From contig JAIQFQ010000022.1 in NCBI GenBank assembly GCA_020073245.1, positions 1-54,889 on the forward strand: DNA of 54,889 nucleotides, given 5' to 3'. Every line of letters begins with the position of its first letter. Position 1 is the stretch's first letter. Of the stretch, positions 24,233 through 33,406 are shown piece after piece. The stretch comes from Terriglobia bacterium. GTDB taxonomy: Bacteria; Acidobacteriota; Thermoanaerobaculia; Thermoanaerobaculales; Thermoanaerobaculaceae. Below the pieces are notes generated by a model. That model made no database searches. It saw only the letters and a list, made by a program, of their open reading frames with translations, and was not told where the DNA came from. A program made the position numbers and the translations under genes.

Positions 24233-26653
24233 CTACCGGCAGCGAACCCGGACTTCGTGGCAGATGCCCGGGGTGTCCGGGGGTGCAAGGAGGTTTCCGA
24301 CGAGCGGCGTTCCATCCACATTGACAACCACGGATTCGCCCTCGGGCAGAGCGGCGTCGCGCTCGATAACGATGTGATAGACGGAGCCCCGGTACGGCCG
24401 GGTCATCTCCGCGTTTTCCCAGTCCGGCGGCAGGCAGGGATCGATGCGCAGCCCGTCCCACTCGGGGCGCACGCCGAGCACCCACTCCCCGACGATACGG
24501 TGCAGCCACGCCGCCGAACCGGTGTACCAGGTCCAGCCGGCGCGCCCGTGGTGGGGCGAGGCGGGCCCGTCCACGTTGCCGGGCAGGACATACGGCTCGG
24601 CCCAGTAGCGGTCGGGGTCCTTGATCGCGGGGTTCATGGCGGCGAGGAGACGGCCGGCGAGCTCGTGGTCCCGGACTTTGCAGGCCGCAGCGATCGCCCA
24701 CGTCGAAGCGTGGGTGTAGACGCCGCCGTTCTCCCTCAGGCCGGGGGCGTAACGCGTGATGTAGCCGATCTCGGGAATCGCCTCGTCGAACGCGGGGGCC
24801 AGCAGCAACGCGCCGGCGTCGGTCACCAGGTGCTCAGATACGGCGGCCATGCAGCGTGAGGCGCGATCCGGAGGTGCGACGTCCGCGAGGACGGCCCACG
24901 TCTGTGCGTTGAGGAAGATGCGGCCGCGCCGGTTTGACGCGCTGCCGAGAGGCGAGCCGTCGTCCAGGGTCGCGCGCAAATACCACTCGCCGTCCCATGC
25001 GTACTCGTTGATCGCCTTGACCAGGGCAACACGGCGCGCAGTGAGCTTTGCGGCGAGCGGTTCCCATCCCGCGCGCTCGCAGACCACCGCCCAATCGGCC
25101 AGCAGCCCGGCCAAGAAGTGGGCAAGCCAGACGGACTCGCCTCGTTCCTCGAGGCCGACCGCCGAGAGGCCGTCGTTCCAGTCGCCGGCACCGATATAGG
25201 GAAGCCCGCGCGGACTGGTCCGCAGGAACACTCTCTGGAACGCCCGCATGATGTGATCGAAGAGCGGCTTCGGCTCCTCGTCGAGAAAGGGGACCTTGTC
25301 CTGGAGGACATCGAGGCGGCCGGTCTCGCGGATGTAGTTCCCGGTCACGAAGGCGAGCCACAGGAGATCGTCGGTCATTTTCGTGACGTGGCCCTGTTCG
25401 GAGAGGGGGTGCCACCAGTGGTAAACCGAGCCGTCGGCGAACTGGTGGGCCGCATGCAGGTCGATCTGGGCGCGGCACCTTTCGGGGTCGATGGTGAGCC
25501 AGACCTGAGAGTCCTGGAGCTGGTCGCGGAAACCGTACGCGCCGCTCTGCTGGTAGTAGGCGCACCGACCCCAGATCCGGCTCGAGATTGCCTGGTAGCG
25601 GAGCCAGTCGTTGGTCAGGAAGTTCAAGATCCGATCGGGCGTGCGGACCCGATGATCGGCGAGCCTGGAGCGCCAGCCGGCCTGCACTTCCTGGATTGCG
25701 CCGTCGATGGCTGCAACGGTGGCTGTTCGGTCGAGCAGCGCCTCGGTGCCGGCGCGGGAGGACGCGACCGCCAGAGCGTACCCGATGGTGTGCCGCTCGC
25801 CCGGGCCGAGCGCGAGCGGCGACCGAAGCGCCGCGATCGCGTCTCCGTGCCGCCCGAACTGCGGCGTCCACACGTCTTGGGCGAGCCCCTGCGGGGCACA
25901 CAGATCGGCGTACTGACCCAGGAAGGCGCGCTTGTCCCCCTGGGCTGCCGCGACCGGCTCCGTGCACGCCAGCGCAGAGACGTAGGGGAACCCGGTGTTC
26001 CAGTGGCCGAAGCGCTTGGAGGGCACCTCCCACATGTGGCTCGTGGCGAACACCGCGCCCCGGGAGGAGTCGTACTGGGTCTCCAGGAAGAGCCGCGTGA
26101 ACTCCCGGCGCGGCGAGGGCGCGACGCCGCAGTTCCACTCGAGATACGCGCAGATCTCGAGCCGCCGGGGACGGTCCGTGAGGTTGGCGATCTCGACGCG
26201 CCAGAGCTCCGCCGTCTCCTCCGCGTGGCAGAATAGCGTCCAGAGGGCCGCGATCCCCTCGAACTCCGTCTCGAAAGAGGTCGTCCCGAGGCCGTGTCGG
26301 CACGCGAAATGGGTGAACGGTGGCCAGACGGGCGCGGGCGAGAGCGACCACACGGTGCCCGTGTCGACATCACGCAGATAGAGGAACTTGCCGGAGGCGT
26401 CGTGCGTGAGGTCCTGCTGCCAGCGGGTGATCACACCGAGTTGAGAGTTGTCGATCCAGGTGAAGCCGCTGCCAGTCTGGCTCACGACGAGGCCCAGCCG
26501 CGGGTTGGCGATCACGTTGACCCACGGTCGTGGCGTCCTCGGGTCGGTGATGACGTACTCGGTTCCGTCGTCCGAGAAGTGACCGTAGCGGTTCGAGGGG
26601 CCGGCCGGGTGAAGCGCCTCGGGGGGGTGCCCGGTCCATTTCGTGGCATTCAT
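24233..26653 (-). CDS. GH94 glycoside phosphorylase (cellobiose-phosphorylase-like)
   Basis: The 806-residue protein matches GH94 (former GT36) phosphorylases in length and order. The beta-sandwich domain begins with NRYGHFSDDGTEYVIT, then RPWVNVIANPRLG, GSGFTWIDNSQ and CRHGLGTTSF. The (alpha/alpha)6 domain holds the catalytic motif GDWNDGL with general acid Asp494, and GRAGWTWYTGSAAWLHR near the C-terminus. These enzymes cleave beta-linked gluco-oligosaccharides with phosphate to give glucose 1-phosphate. There is no signal peptide, so it acts in the cytoplasm. The start at 26653 is set by GGAGG 10 bases upstream; an upstream ATG at 26689 lacks this. A 14-base LacI-type operator overlaps its promoter. 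Exact linkage is uncertain; 806 residues fits cellobiose or laminaribiose types better than the larger beta-1,2 enzymes. Confidence 0.88.
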   Translation of the reverse strand: MNATKWTGHPPEALHPAGPSNRYGHFSDDGTEYVITDPRTPRPWVNVIANPRLGLVVSQTGSGFTWIDNSQLGVITRWQQDLTHDASGKFLYLRDVDTGTVWSLSPAPVWPPFTHFACRHGLGTTSFETEFEGIAALWTLFCHAEETAELWRVEIANLTDRPRRLEICAYLEWNCGVAPSPRREFTRLFLETQYDSSRGAVFATSHMWEVPSKRFGHWNTGFPYVSALACTEPVAAAQGDKRAFLGQYADLCAPQGLAQDVWTPQFGRHGDAIAALRSPLALGPGERHTIGYALAVASSRAGTEALLDRTATVAAIDGAIQEVQAGWRSRLADHRVRTPDRILNFLTNDWLRYQAISSRIWGRCAYYQQSGAYGFRDQLQDSQVWLTIDPERCRAQIDLHAAHQFADGSVYHWWHPLSEQGHVTKMTDDLLWLAFVTGNYIRETGRLDVLQDKVPFLDEEPKPLFDHIMRAFQRVFLRTSPRGLPYIGAGDWNDGLSAVGLEERGESVWLAHFLAGLLADWAVVCERAGWEPLAAKLTARRVALVKAINEYAWDGEWYLRATLDDGSPLGSASNRRGRIFLNAQTWAVLADVAPPDRASRCMAAVSEHLVTDAGALLLAPAFDEAIPEIGYITRYAPGLRENGGVYTHASTWAIAAACKVRDHELAGRLLAAMNPAIKDPDRYWAEPYVLPGNVDGPASPHHGRAGWTWYTGSAAWLHRIVGEWVLGVRPEWDGLRIDPCLPPDWENAEMTRPYRGSVYHIVIERDAALPEGESVVVNVDGTPLVGNLLAPPDTPGICHEVRVRCR

Positions 26654-26707
26654 GCCGCGGTGTCCTCCACGCGTTGGCACGACCAACAAGCCTCGGCGCC
26701 GGGTTTT

Positions 26708-26721
26708 TGTAAACGCTTACA
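26708..26721. promoter_or_regulatory. LacI-family operator between GH94 and GH1 genes
   Basis: TGTAAACGCTTACA is a near-perfect palindrome with a central CG, differing in one base from the perfect palindrome at 42532-42545 beside the LacI-family gene. On the minus strand it begins at the last base of the GH94 -10 box, so repressor binding would block that promoter. Confidence 0.85.
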
Positions 26722-26750
26722 TTAGAACGCACGTCGCCCGCGAAAGTCAA
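26721..26750 (-). promoter_or_regulatory. Promoter of the GH94 gene
   Basis: On the minus strand TTGACT (26745-26750) is followed after 18 bases by TCTAAT (26721-26726). This is a good sigma70-type promoter with a start point near 26714, inside the operator, leaving a leader of about 60 bases. Confidence 0.65.
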
Positions 26751-26785
26751 CTGTCGAAGCCTTTTGCGCCGGAGGAATCGGCCCG

Positions 26786-26794
26786 TGCTATGGT
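26786..26794 (+). promoter_or_regulatory. Possible extended -10 element of the GH1 gene
   Basis: TGCTATGGT has the TGn-TAnnnT form of an extended -10 element, about 50 bases before the TTG start of the GH1 gene. No good -35 box is seen at standard spacing. The operator lies about 65 bases upstream of it, so regulation of this promoter from the operator would be indirect. Confidence 0.4.
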
Positions 26795-26842
26795 GACTGC
26801 GAACGCCTCACGCGAACCATCTTTGAAGGGGGTGTCTTCGAC

Positions 26843-28237
26843 TTGACCTCGGCATCCGGCCCGTCCGCCGCACAGTTATTCCCGGCTGGTTTCGTGTGGG
26901 GCGCCGCCACCTCCGCGTACCAAATCGAAGGCTCTCCGCTCGCAGACGGTGCCGGCCCTTCGACCTGGCACCGCTTTACCCACACGCCGGGTCGAGTGCT
27001 GACCGGTGAGACGGGCGATGTCACCTGCGACCACTACCGACGATGGCGGGACGATATCTCGTTGATGCGGGAGTTGAACCTCGGCGCCTACCGCCTCAGC
27101 GTCTCGTGGAGCCGCGTGCTCCCCGAGGGGACCGGGCGAATCAACGCCAAGGGGCTCGACTTCTACGCGCGCCTGGTGGACGGGCTGCGCGAGGCCGGCA
27201 TCGCCCCGATGGTGACGCTGTTCCATTGGGACCTGCCGGCGGCCCTCGACGACCGTGGGGGTTGGCTCAACCGCGACATCGCCGGGTGGTTCGCGGAGTA
27301 CGCCCAGGTCCTGTTCCGCGCGCTCGGCGACCGCGTCGCGTGGTGGGCGACCCTCAACGAACCGTGGGTAGTCTCGGACGGAGGCTACCTGCACGGCACG
27401 CTCGCGCCTGGACACCGGAGCCCGTTCGAGGCGCCGATCGCGTCCCACAACCTGCTCCGGGCTCATGCAGCCGCGGTCCAGGCGTACCGCGCAATCGGGG
27501 GAGGCGAGATCGGACTCGTGGTCAACCTCGAACCAAAGTTTCCAGCCTCGCAGGGGAGCGACGATATCACGGCCACGGCGTGCTCCGGCGCCTACATGAA
27601 CCGCCAGTTCCTCGACCCGGTCCTCCTGGGGTCGTACCCGGCGGAGCTCCCGGAGATGTTCGGCGAGGCGTGGCCCTCGTTCCCGGCCTCGGACCTCGAA
27701 GCGATCAGGCAGAGGGTCGACTTCGTTGGTGTCAACTACTACTCGCGCGGTGTCATGCGCCACGATTCATCCGTGCCTCCGGAGTGCGCCGTGCGGGTGC
27801 AGCAACCCGGCGCCGTCTACACCGACATGAACTGGGAAGTTTATCCGCGCGGGCTTTCTGAGACCCTGATCTGGATCAAGGAGCGCTACGGCGACGTTCC
27901 TCTCTTCATCACGGAGAACGGCGCCGCGTTCGCGGACCCGCCTGTCGCCGAGGGTGGAGTCTGCGACCCGCTGCGGGTCGCCTACCTGCGCGACCACCTA
28001 CGGTCGGCGCGGGACGCGTTGCATGCGGGCGTGAATCTGCGCGGCTACTTCGTTTGGTCGCTGCTCGACAACCTCGAGTGGAACCACGGAACGTCCAAGC
28101 GGTTCGGCATCGTGCACGTGGACTTCTCGACGCAGCGGCGCACGCCGAAGGACAGCGCGCGCTTCTATACGGAGGTGATCAGGACGAATGGGGCGGTCCT
28201 TGCGGACGATGAGGTGAGGCCCGAAGGGGGGCCCTGA
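26843..28237 (+). CDS. GH1 beta-glucosidase
   Basis: The 464-residue protein is a complete GH1 (alpha/beta)8 enzyme without signal peptide, so cytoplasmic. The N-terminal signature FVWGAATSAYQIEG, the acid/base Glu173 in TLNEPW, the nucleophile Glu358 in ITENG and the aglycone-site WSLLDNLEWNHG are all present. It releases glucose from beta-linked gluco-oligosaccharides. The TTG start at 26843 follows GAAGGGGG. It is divergent from the GH94 phosphorylase, with the LacI-type operator between them, and is followed by an aldo/keto reductase. Together with GH94 it would finish off imported beta-gluco-oligosaccharides; linkage preference cannot be read from the sequence. Confidence 0.93.
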   Translation: MTSASGPSAAQLFPAGFVWGAATSAYQIEGSPLADGAGPSTWHRFTHTPGRVLTGETGDVTCDHYRRWRDDISLMRELNLGAYRLSVSWSRVLPEGTGRINAKGLDFYARLVDGLREAGIAPMVTLFHWDLPAALDDRGGWLNRDIAGWFAEYAQVLFRALGDRVAWWATLNEPWVVSDGGYLHGTLAPGHRSPFEAPIASHNLLRAHAAAVQAYRAIGGGEIGLVVNLEPKFPASQGSDDITATACSGAYMNRQFLDPVLLGSYPAELPEMFGEAWPSFPASDLEAIRQRVDFVGVNYYSRGVMRHDSSVPPECAVRVQQPGAVYTDMNWEVYPRGLSETLIWIKERYGDVPLFITENGAAFADPPVAEGGVCDPLRVAYLRDHLRSARDALHAGVNLRGYFVWSLLDNLEWNHGTSKRFGIVHVDFSTQRRTPKDSARFYTEVIRTNGAVLADDEVRPEGGP

Positions 28238-28309
28238 TCGCGAGCCGCCTCGAAGTGAAATCACCGCACCGCATGCGTGTTACCAGAAAGGCGGGAGAGA
28301 GGGGCCAGC

Positions 28310-29410
28310 ATGTCGAACAACGCCAAACTCCGTCGAATCGGAACCGTCGCCACCTACCACCTGCTCGGGAGGAGCGGCCTGCGGGTTTCACCGCTCTGCC
28401 TCGGAGCGATGACATTCGGCGAGGACTGGGGATGGGGTGCCACGGAAGGGACCGTCCGCAAGCTCCTCGATAGGTACCTCGAGGCAGGCGGGAACTTCAT
28501 CGACACGGCTGACGGATACACCGGCGGCCACAGTGAGGAGATCCTGGGCCGGTACCTCAAGGTCAAGAAGAACCGAGAGCGGGTCGTGCTCGCCACCAAG
28601 TTCACCTTCAACAGCCAACCGGGCGATCCGAACGCGGGCGGAAACGGACGGAAGAACATCCTGCGGGCGCTCGAAGGGTCGCTCCGCCGCCTGCAAACGG
28701 ACAGCGTCGATCTGTACTGGCTGCACGCGTGGGACATGCTCACGCCCGTCGAGGAGGTGATGGCAACGGTCGACGCCCTGGTGCGCGCCGGCAAAGTGCG
28801 GTACTTTGGGCTGTCGGACGTGCCGGCCTGGTACCTGGCGCGCGCCCAGACGATCGCCGAGCTGCGCGGAACCGAGCCGGTTTGCGCGCTGCAGCTCGAG
28901 TACTCGCTCGTTGAGCGCACGATCGAGCGCGAGCACATCCCCGCCGCGCTCGAGCTCGGTATGGGCGTGTGCCCGTGGAGCCCGCTCGCCAGTGGCCTGC
29001 TGGCTGGCAAGTACAAACCCGCCAAGGGAGGCGTGAAGGGAAGCGGGCGACTCGCCACCGCGGGTGGCGCCCGCTTCTCCAAGGCAACCGAGCGCAACTG
29101 GAGGATCGTCGACGAGGTGCTCACCGTCGCCAAGGAGATTGGCCGATCACCGGCACAGGTCGCGCTCAACTGGGTGACGAGGCGGCCTGGCGTCGCCTCA
29201 ACCATCATCGGCGCGACGACGCTCGCCCAGCTGGAGGTCAACCTCGCGGCGCTCGAGTTCGAGATTCCCGAGATGCTCGCGGCCAGGCTCGAAGCGGCTT
29301 CCCGGCCCGAGCCGGTGTTCCCCTACTACTTCTTCAGCGACGACATGCAGAGCCGGCTGCGGGGCGGGGTCTCGGTCAGCGCCGAGCCGTCCTGGTTCCG
29401 GAGGCGTTGA
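28310..29410 (+). CDS. Aldo/keto reductase
   Basis: The 366-residue protein belongs to the aldo/keto reductase superfamily (YajO/AKR11-12-like group). The catalytic tetrad is visible: Asp and Tyr in NFIDTADGYTGGHSEE, Lys in LATKFTF and His in YWLHAWD. The NADPH-binding C-terminal part (TIIGATTLAQLEVNL) is also present. It reduces carbonyls to alcohols with NAD(P)H. ATG at 28310 follows GGGAGAGAGGGG. It lies 72 bases after the beta-glucosidase on the same strand and probably shares its transcript, so a sugar-derived substrate is plausible (inference). It converges with the esterase gene, with only four bases between the stop codons and no visible terminator. Confidence 0.9.
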   Translation: MSNNAKLRRIGTVATYHLLGRSGLRVSPLCLGAMTFGEDWGWGATEGTVRKLLDRYLEAGGNFIDTADGYTGGHSEEILGRYLKVKKNRERVVLATKFTFNSQPGDPNAGGNGRKNILRALEGSLRRLQTDSVDLYWLHAWDMLTPVEEVMATVDALVRAGKVRYFGLSDVPAWYLARAQTIAELRGTEPVCALQLEYSLVERTIEREHIPAALELGMGVCPWSPLASGLLAGKYKPAKGGVKGSGRLATAGGARFSKATERNWRIVDEVLTVAKEIGRSPAQVALNWVTRRPGVASTIIGATTLAQLEVNLAALEFEIPEMLAARLEAASRPEPVFPYYFFSDDMQSRLRGGVSVSAEPSWFRRR

Positions 29411-29414
29411 GGGA

Positions 29415-30215
29415 TCAACGGGCGCCGCTCGAGGGTATTGATCTCTTGCGCTGGGCGAGGAGCCACCCGGGCAGCTCCTTCTCGCCGTAGGCGCGCTCCC
29501 AGCAACCGTGCCCCACGCCGGGGTAGAACGTCGCGCGTGGCTTCGACCCTCCCGCCTTCAACGCTTCGACCATGGCACGTGTCTCGGCGACGGGCACGAC
29601 GTCGTCGGCCTCGCCGTGGAACACCCAGATCGGGATGGCCTTGATCCCATCCGCCAGCTCCGCGCGGGTGCCGGTGAAGATGCCGGGCTGGGTCCCGTGA
29701 GCAGGCCCGTAGCCGCAGACGGGCACCACCGCGGCCCACAGCTCCGAATGACGGGCGCCCAGCACCCACGCGCCGTGCCCGCCTTGCGAGAGCCCGGTGA
29801 GCACGAGGCGGGCCGGGTCAACGTTGCACTCGCGCCGTGCCTGCGCGAGCATCGTCATCAGCTCGAGCTCGTACTGCTCCCACTCCGCGTCCTGGGAAGG
29901 CTTCTGGGGGATGACGACGATGAACGGCCACAGGTCGGGGTTGAAGACCAGCTCGCGGGGCAGGCCCTGGGTGAGCTGACGGCTGCCGTCGGTGCCGCTC
30001 TCGCCGCTTCCGTGAAGGAACAGGATGAGGGGCCAAGCCCAGGAAGGTTCATATGCACGCGGCACGTAGACGACGTACTTGAGCTCGCGCCCCTCATGCG
30101 TGATCGACCGGAACAGAAAACCGGTGGGGGTCTTCGACTCTCCCGATGCAGCGGCTTCCGCTAGCCCGCCGGCCAGCGCCATCGCGGCCAGAGCAACGAG
30201 TACCTTCATGGTCAT
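29415..30215 (-). CDS. Secreted alpha/beta hydrolase (carboxylesterase-like)
   Basis: The 266-residue protein has a signal peptide (residues 1-24) and a compact alpha/beta hydrolase domain. Visible are the oxyanion region LILFLHGSGESG, the nucleophile elbow GLSQGG, an acidic residue in FHGEADDVVP and the catalytic His in YPGVGHGCW. It resembles the phospholipase/carboxylesterase and acetyl-esterase-like group found in polysaccharide loci. Its start overlaps the stop of the discoidin glycosidase by four bases (ATGA), so it is the last gene of the sugar operon. A role in removing ester groups from the polysaccharide is likely but unproven. Confidence 0.85.
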   Translation of the reverse strand: MTMKVLVALAAMALAGGLAEAAASGESKTPTGFLFRSITHEGRELKYVVYVPRAYEPSWAWPLILFLHGSGESGTDGSRQLTQGLPRELVFNPDLWPFIVVIPQKPSQDAEWEQYELELMTMLAQARRECNVDPARLVLTGLSQGGHGAWVLGARHSELWAAVVPVCGYGPAHGTQPGIFTGTRAELADGIKAIPIWVFHGEADDVVPVAETRAMVEALKAGGSKPRATFYPGVGHGCWERAYGEKELPGWLLAQRKRSIPSSGAR

Positions 30216-33200
30216 CGCGTTTCCCCTTTGTGGTGCCGCGAAACCTCCGCCGTCAAAGCACCCTGCGGGCGGATCACGACGTCGGCTGGCAAGGACCGCA
30301 CGATCACCTCTCCGGTTGTTGGAACGGCGACTCTTGCTCCGTCGACGGTGGCGACGAGCGGGCCGGGAGGCAGCGGCGGCCGCAGCACGAGACCTCCCAA
30401 CGGTACACGCAGTCCCGCTTCGATTCGAACATGCACGGTGTCAGCTCCGCTCTGCATCGTGAACGACAACTCTCCGCGCGGCGTGCGGAGTTGACGGACG
30501 CCGAACCCATCGCCTGCCAGCCACTCGGCGGCCACCCCGGCGCCGAGCACGAGCGCGTCGTCGGATGTGCGCTCGTACGCCAGCATGTCGAGGAACGAGC
30601 GGATGAAGTCCGACCCGACCCAGGCGTGGGGCAGGTCGCCGAGGTAGGCGGCCTTCGTCGGGTTCTCATGGACCACCTCGGGCCACTGGTTCCACGCGAC
30701 CGGCATCCGGTCGGCCATCAGCCAGCGCGCCAGTTGGACAGCTCGGTCCCTCCACCCGAGGCGCACGAACGCGCCCACGCTCCGCCACTCGTATGGCGTG
30801 TACCCCTCCCACGCGGCCCGACCCGTGAATCGCGCCTCGGCCTCCCGCCAGTAGCGTTCCCAGGTCGCCTCGACGGCGTCGCGGGGGAGCATCGCGTCGA
30901 CCCCGGCCGGCCACAACGCGACGGTGCTCGACGTCGCGTCGAAGTCGCCCATTTCCGCGCACCCTGGAAGCCAGGCGATCTCCTTCTCCGCACGCACCCG
31001 TGCGATCGACGCCAGCACATCACGCTCGAACTCGGCGCGCGCGGCGCTCCAGCGCGAGGCCTCGCCCCCGTGCCCGAGCGTCCGCGCCATCCAGACCGCG
31101 TCCTCGAGCCCCTTGAGCGCCCAGAAGTCGTCCCAGTACGAGTGCATCGGCTTCGCGGAGTACCCCTCGTGCGAGATCGTCTCGGGCATCAGCCCGAAGA
31201 ACGGCAGCTTGTCCGGCGCGTGGTACTCGGCAGTGCGGCGCTTGTGCCGGAGCTCGTCGATGTAGCCGACGGCCGCGCCGAGTTGAGGCCACACCTCCCG
31301 CACGGTCGCCGCGTCGCCGGTGTAGCGCAGGTACTCGGCGGCGAGGAACAGAAGTTCCCCGTGCGAGTCGTTCTCGGCAACGGGGTCGGCGCCGCGGGTG
31401 TCCACGACGCACGGGACCTTGCCGTTCGCGAAGACGTTCGGGGCGTACCAGCGCAGGTAGTCTCGGACCTCTTCGGCGTGGCCGAGCCGCAGCAGCGCGG
31501 CGGCCATCATCGCGCCGTCGCGAATCCATGAGCGCGCGTAGTTCCGCGTCCCCGGCTGGAGTGCATTCCCGGCGCGGCTGGCGAGGATGTAGGCGAGGTT
31601 GGAGCGCGCCGCCGCCGCGAACGCCTCGACCTCCGGCCCTCCTGAGATCGAGACCCGGCGGATCGAGTCGGCCCACGCAAGTGCCATGGCGGCGCGCCGC
31701 TCCTCCGGCGGGACGGCAGGCGGTGCCGGAGCCTCGCGCACCACCCGCACCCACGCCTCAGCGGACGGGGTGGTGGGGAGTTCGACCGCCACGGCCCCGG
31801 ACGCCCAGCCGGATGGATCGCGCACGTCGGCGCCTTCCGGCAGCTCGCCGCGTGCGAGCCACGACACCACGTCGCCGTCCCCGAACGGGGCGGCACCGAC
31901 CGACGCGCCGGGCGCCAGCGCCTCGACGGTGAAGCCGGCGGCCGTCACCGTGCGGCCGACCGCTCGAACGCGCGTGAGCTGCGCCGCGCCCCCGGCGACG
32001 TTGAGGAACTGCGCCGGCGGGTTCACCTGGAGCGGACGCACCGCCAGGAAGAGGCGCGGCGCCGGCGCCCGGCCGGTCCTGTCCGTGAAGCGGTAGCGCA
32101 GCAGCGTGGCCTCGGTGGCGGCCGGGTCGTGCGACGCCGTGATCTCGAGCTCGAACGACGGGTGGTGCCACACCACCGTTGGGATCGGAAGGTCGCCGCC
32201 GGCAAGCGCCTGGCCAGCGGCCACGTCTGCCCAGGTGACGAGCCTGCCGTCCAACCAGACGAACGGTTCGACCGTGAACGTACGCGGCGCCGGCTCGAAC
32301 GCGCCATCCGCGCCGAGCAGGGCCGAGGGCCGGCTCGGCACGGGGTCGCCGACCAGCGTCCATGACGTCATCTCGCCGAGGAACGCGCGCGGGTACAGGC
32401 CGCGGCGCGAGACCTGGGCGACCGAGGCGATGAACGCGTTGGGCACCGCCGCGAAATCCGGCGGCTCGACGGTCAGCCCCGAGACGGCGACACCGTCGGG
32501 CGTGGCGCCGGAGGCGACGATGCGGACGTACCGGCACGTCGCCTCAGGCAGCGGAGCGAACGATCGGCTGCCGTGGATCGGCCGCTTCGGCCACGCCGTC
32601 GTCCACGCCGAGCCATCATCGGAGGTGAGCACCTCGAGCGCGGCGGCGCTCCGGTTCCACTCGATCGCGAGGCCGCCAATCTCGCGGCGCTCGCCGAAGT
32701 CGAGCTGCAGCCACGCTTCGCCCGGCGCGCGGGGGTCGCTGTGCCAACCGCCGTTCTGACCGGAGAGCGCCTGCGACGGACCGCGGCCGGGGAGCGAGGA
32801 CGAGGCGCTCGCAACCAGCGTTCCGGTGTAGGGGCGGTCGGGCGGCAGCGGCGTCAGCGCGAGAGACGAGATCCACACGGTGCCCTTCCCACCGGAACCT
32901 GCGGTGACCGCGATCTCGAGAAACGCCGGCCGCTTCACATCGCCTCCCCCGGCCGGACCCCAGGCGAACGACACCTGCTTCCTGCTGATCCGCATGGTGG
33001 TCCACGCGTGGGGGAACGAGAAGTCGCGCCGCGGCGCCCACCACACGTTGTCGCCGGAGGCGTCCGTGAGCTTGAACTCGAGGTTCTCCGGCGGGGCGTC
33101 GGCCTTGATCCGGAACGTGAACTCGTAGTTCTCTGGCAGCTCGACGGTCACCGGCCGCCGCACCGCCGCCCAGCCGCCGCGACCGTGGAAGTCGAAGTCG

Positions 33201-33406
33201 AGCCGCATCGCGCCGCCGCTCTCGCCCTTCTCCGTCGAGACCGCGAGGGCAACGCCATCCGAAGGCGCCGCCTTCCACGCCGCCACCGAGGCGAAGTCGT
33301 CGATCGTGCTCGTCTGCGCCGCCGCAGTCATCGGGCTCGCGAACACCAGAAGTGCAAGGGAGAAGCCGCGGACCACGGACCACGGACCACGAACCACGTC
33401 TCTCAT
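30212..33406 (-). CDS. Secreted glycosidase with discoidin-like and (alpha/alpha)6 domains
   Basis: The 1064-residue protein has a signal peptide, then a beta-sandwich (residues about 30-170), a discoidin (F5/8 type C)-like carbohydrate-binding region (about 175-300; ALSGQNGGWHSDPRAPGE, CRYVRIVASG), further beta domains, and from about 610 a six-hairpin glycosidase fold. Acidic residues in SWIRDGAMMAAALLR and AENDSHGELLF are candidates for catalysis. It resembles proteins annotated as coagulation factor 5/8 type domain proteins; no GH family is assigned here with certainty. The ATG at 33406 shares four bases with the permease stop, so it is coupled to the transporter. The signal-peptide codons include four copies of a 7-base repeat. 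Confidence 0.8.
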   Translation of the reverse strand: MRDVVRGPWSVVRGFSLALLVFASPMTAAAQTSTIDDFASVAAWKAAPSDGVALAVSTEKGESGGAMRLDFDFHGRGGWAAVRRPVTVELPENYEFTFRIKADAPPENLEFKLTDASGDNVWWAPRRDFSFPHAWTTMRISRKQVSFAWGPAGGGDVKRPAFLEIAVTAGSGGKGTVWISSLALTPLPPDRPYTGTLVASASSSLPGRGPSQALSGQNGGWHSDPRAPGEAWLQLDFGERREIGGLAIEWNRSAAALEVLTSDDGSAWTTAWPKRPIHGSRSFAPLPEATCRYVRIVASGATPDGVAVSGLTVEPPDFAAVPNAFIASVAQVSRRGLYPRAFLGEMTSWTLVGDPVPSRPSALLGADGAFEPAPRTFTVEPFVWLDGRLVTWADVAAGQALAGGDLPIPTVVWHHPSFELEITASHDPAATEATLLRYRFTDRTGRAPAPRLFLAVRPLQVNPPAQFLNVAGGAAQLTRVRAVGRTVTAAGFTVEALAPGASVGAAPFGDGDVVSWLARGELPEGADVRDPSGWASGAVAVELPTTPSAEAWVRVVREAPAPPAVPPEERRAAMALAWADSIRRVSISGGPEVEAFAAAARSNLAYILASRAGNALQPGTRNYARSWIRDGAMMAAALLRLGHAEEVRDYLRWYAPNVFANGKVPCVVDTRGADPVAENDSHGELLFLAAEYLRYTGDAATVREVWPQLGAAVGYIDELRHKRRTAEYHAPDKLPFFGLMPETISHEGYSAKPMHSYWDDFWALKGLEDAVWMARTLGHGGEASRWSAARAEFERDVLASIARVRAEKEIAWLPGCAEMGDFDATSSTVALWPAGVDAMLPRDAVEATWERYWREAEARFTGRAAWEGYTPYEWRSVGAFVRLGWRDRAVQLARWLMADRMPVAWNQWPEVVHENPTKAAYLGDLPHAWVGSDFIRSFLDMLAYERTSDDALVLGAGVAAEWLAGDGFGVRQLRTPRGELSFTMQSGADTVHVRIEAGLRVPLGGLVLRPPLPPGPLVATVDGARVAVPTTGEVIVRSLPADVVIRPQGALTAEVSRHHKGETR
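33371..33398 (-). repeat. Heptamer tandem repeat in signal-peptide codons
   Basis: Four copies of a 7-base unit (GACCACG three times, then AACCACG on the + strand) lie within codons 3-12 of the discoidin glycosidase. Copy-number change by slippage would shift the frame unless three units were gained or lost. Confidence 0.8.
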
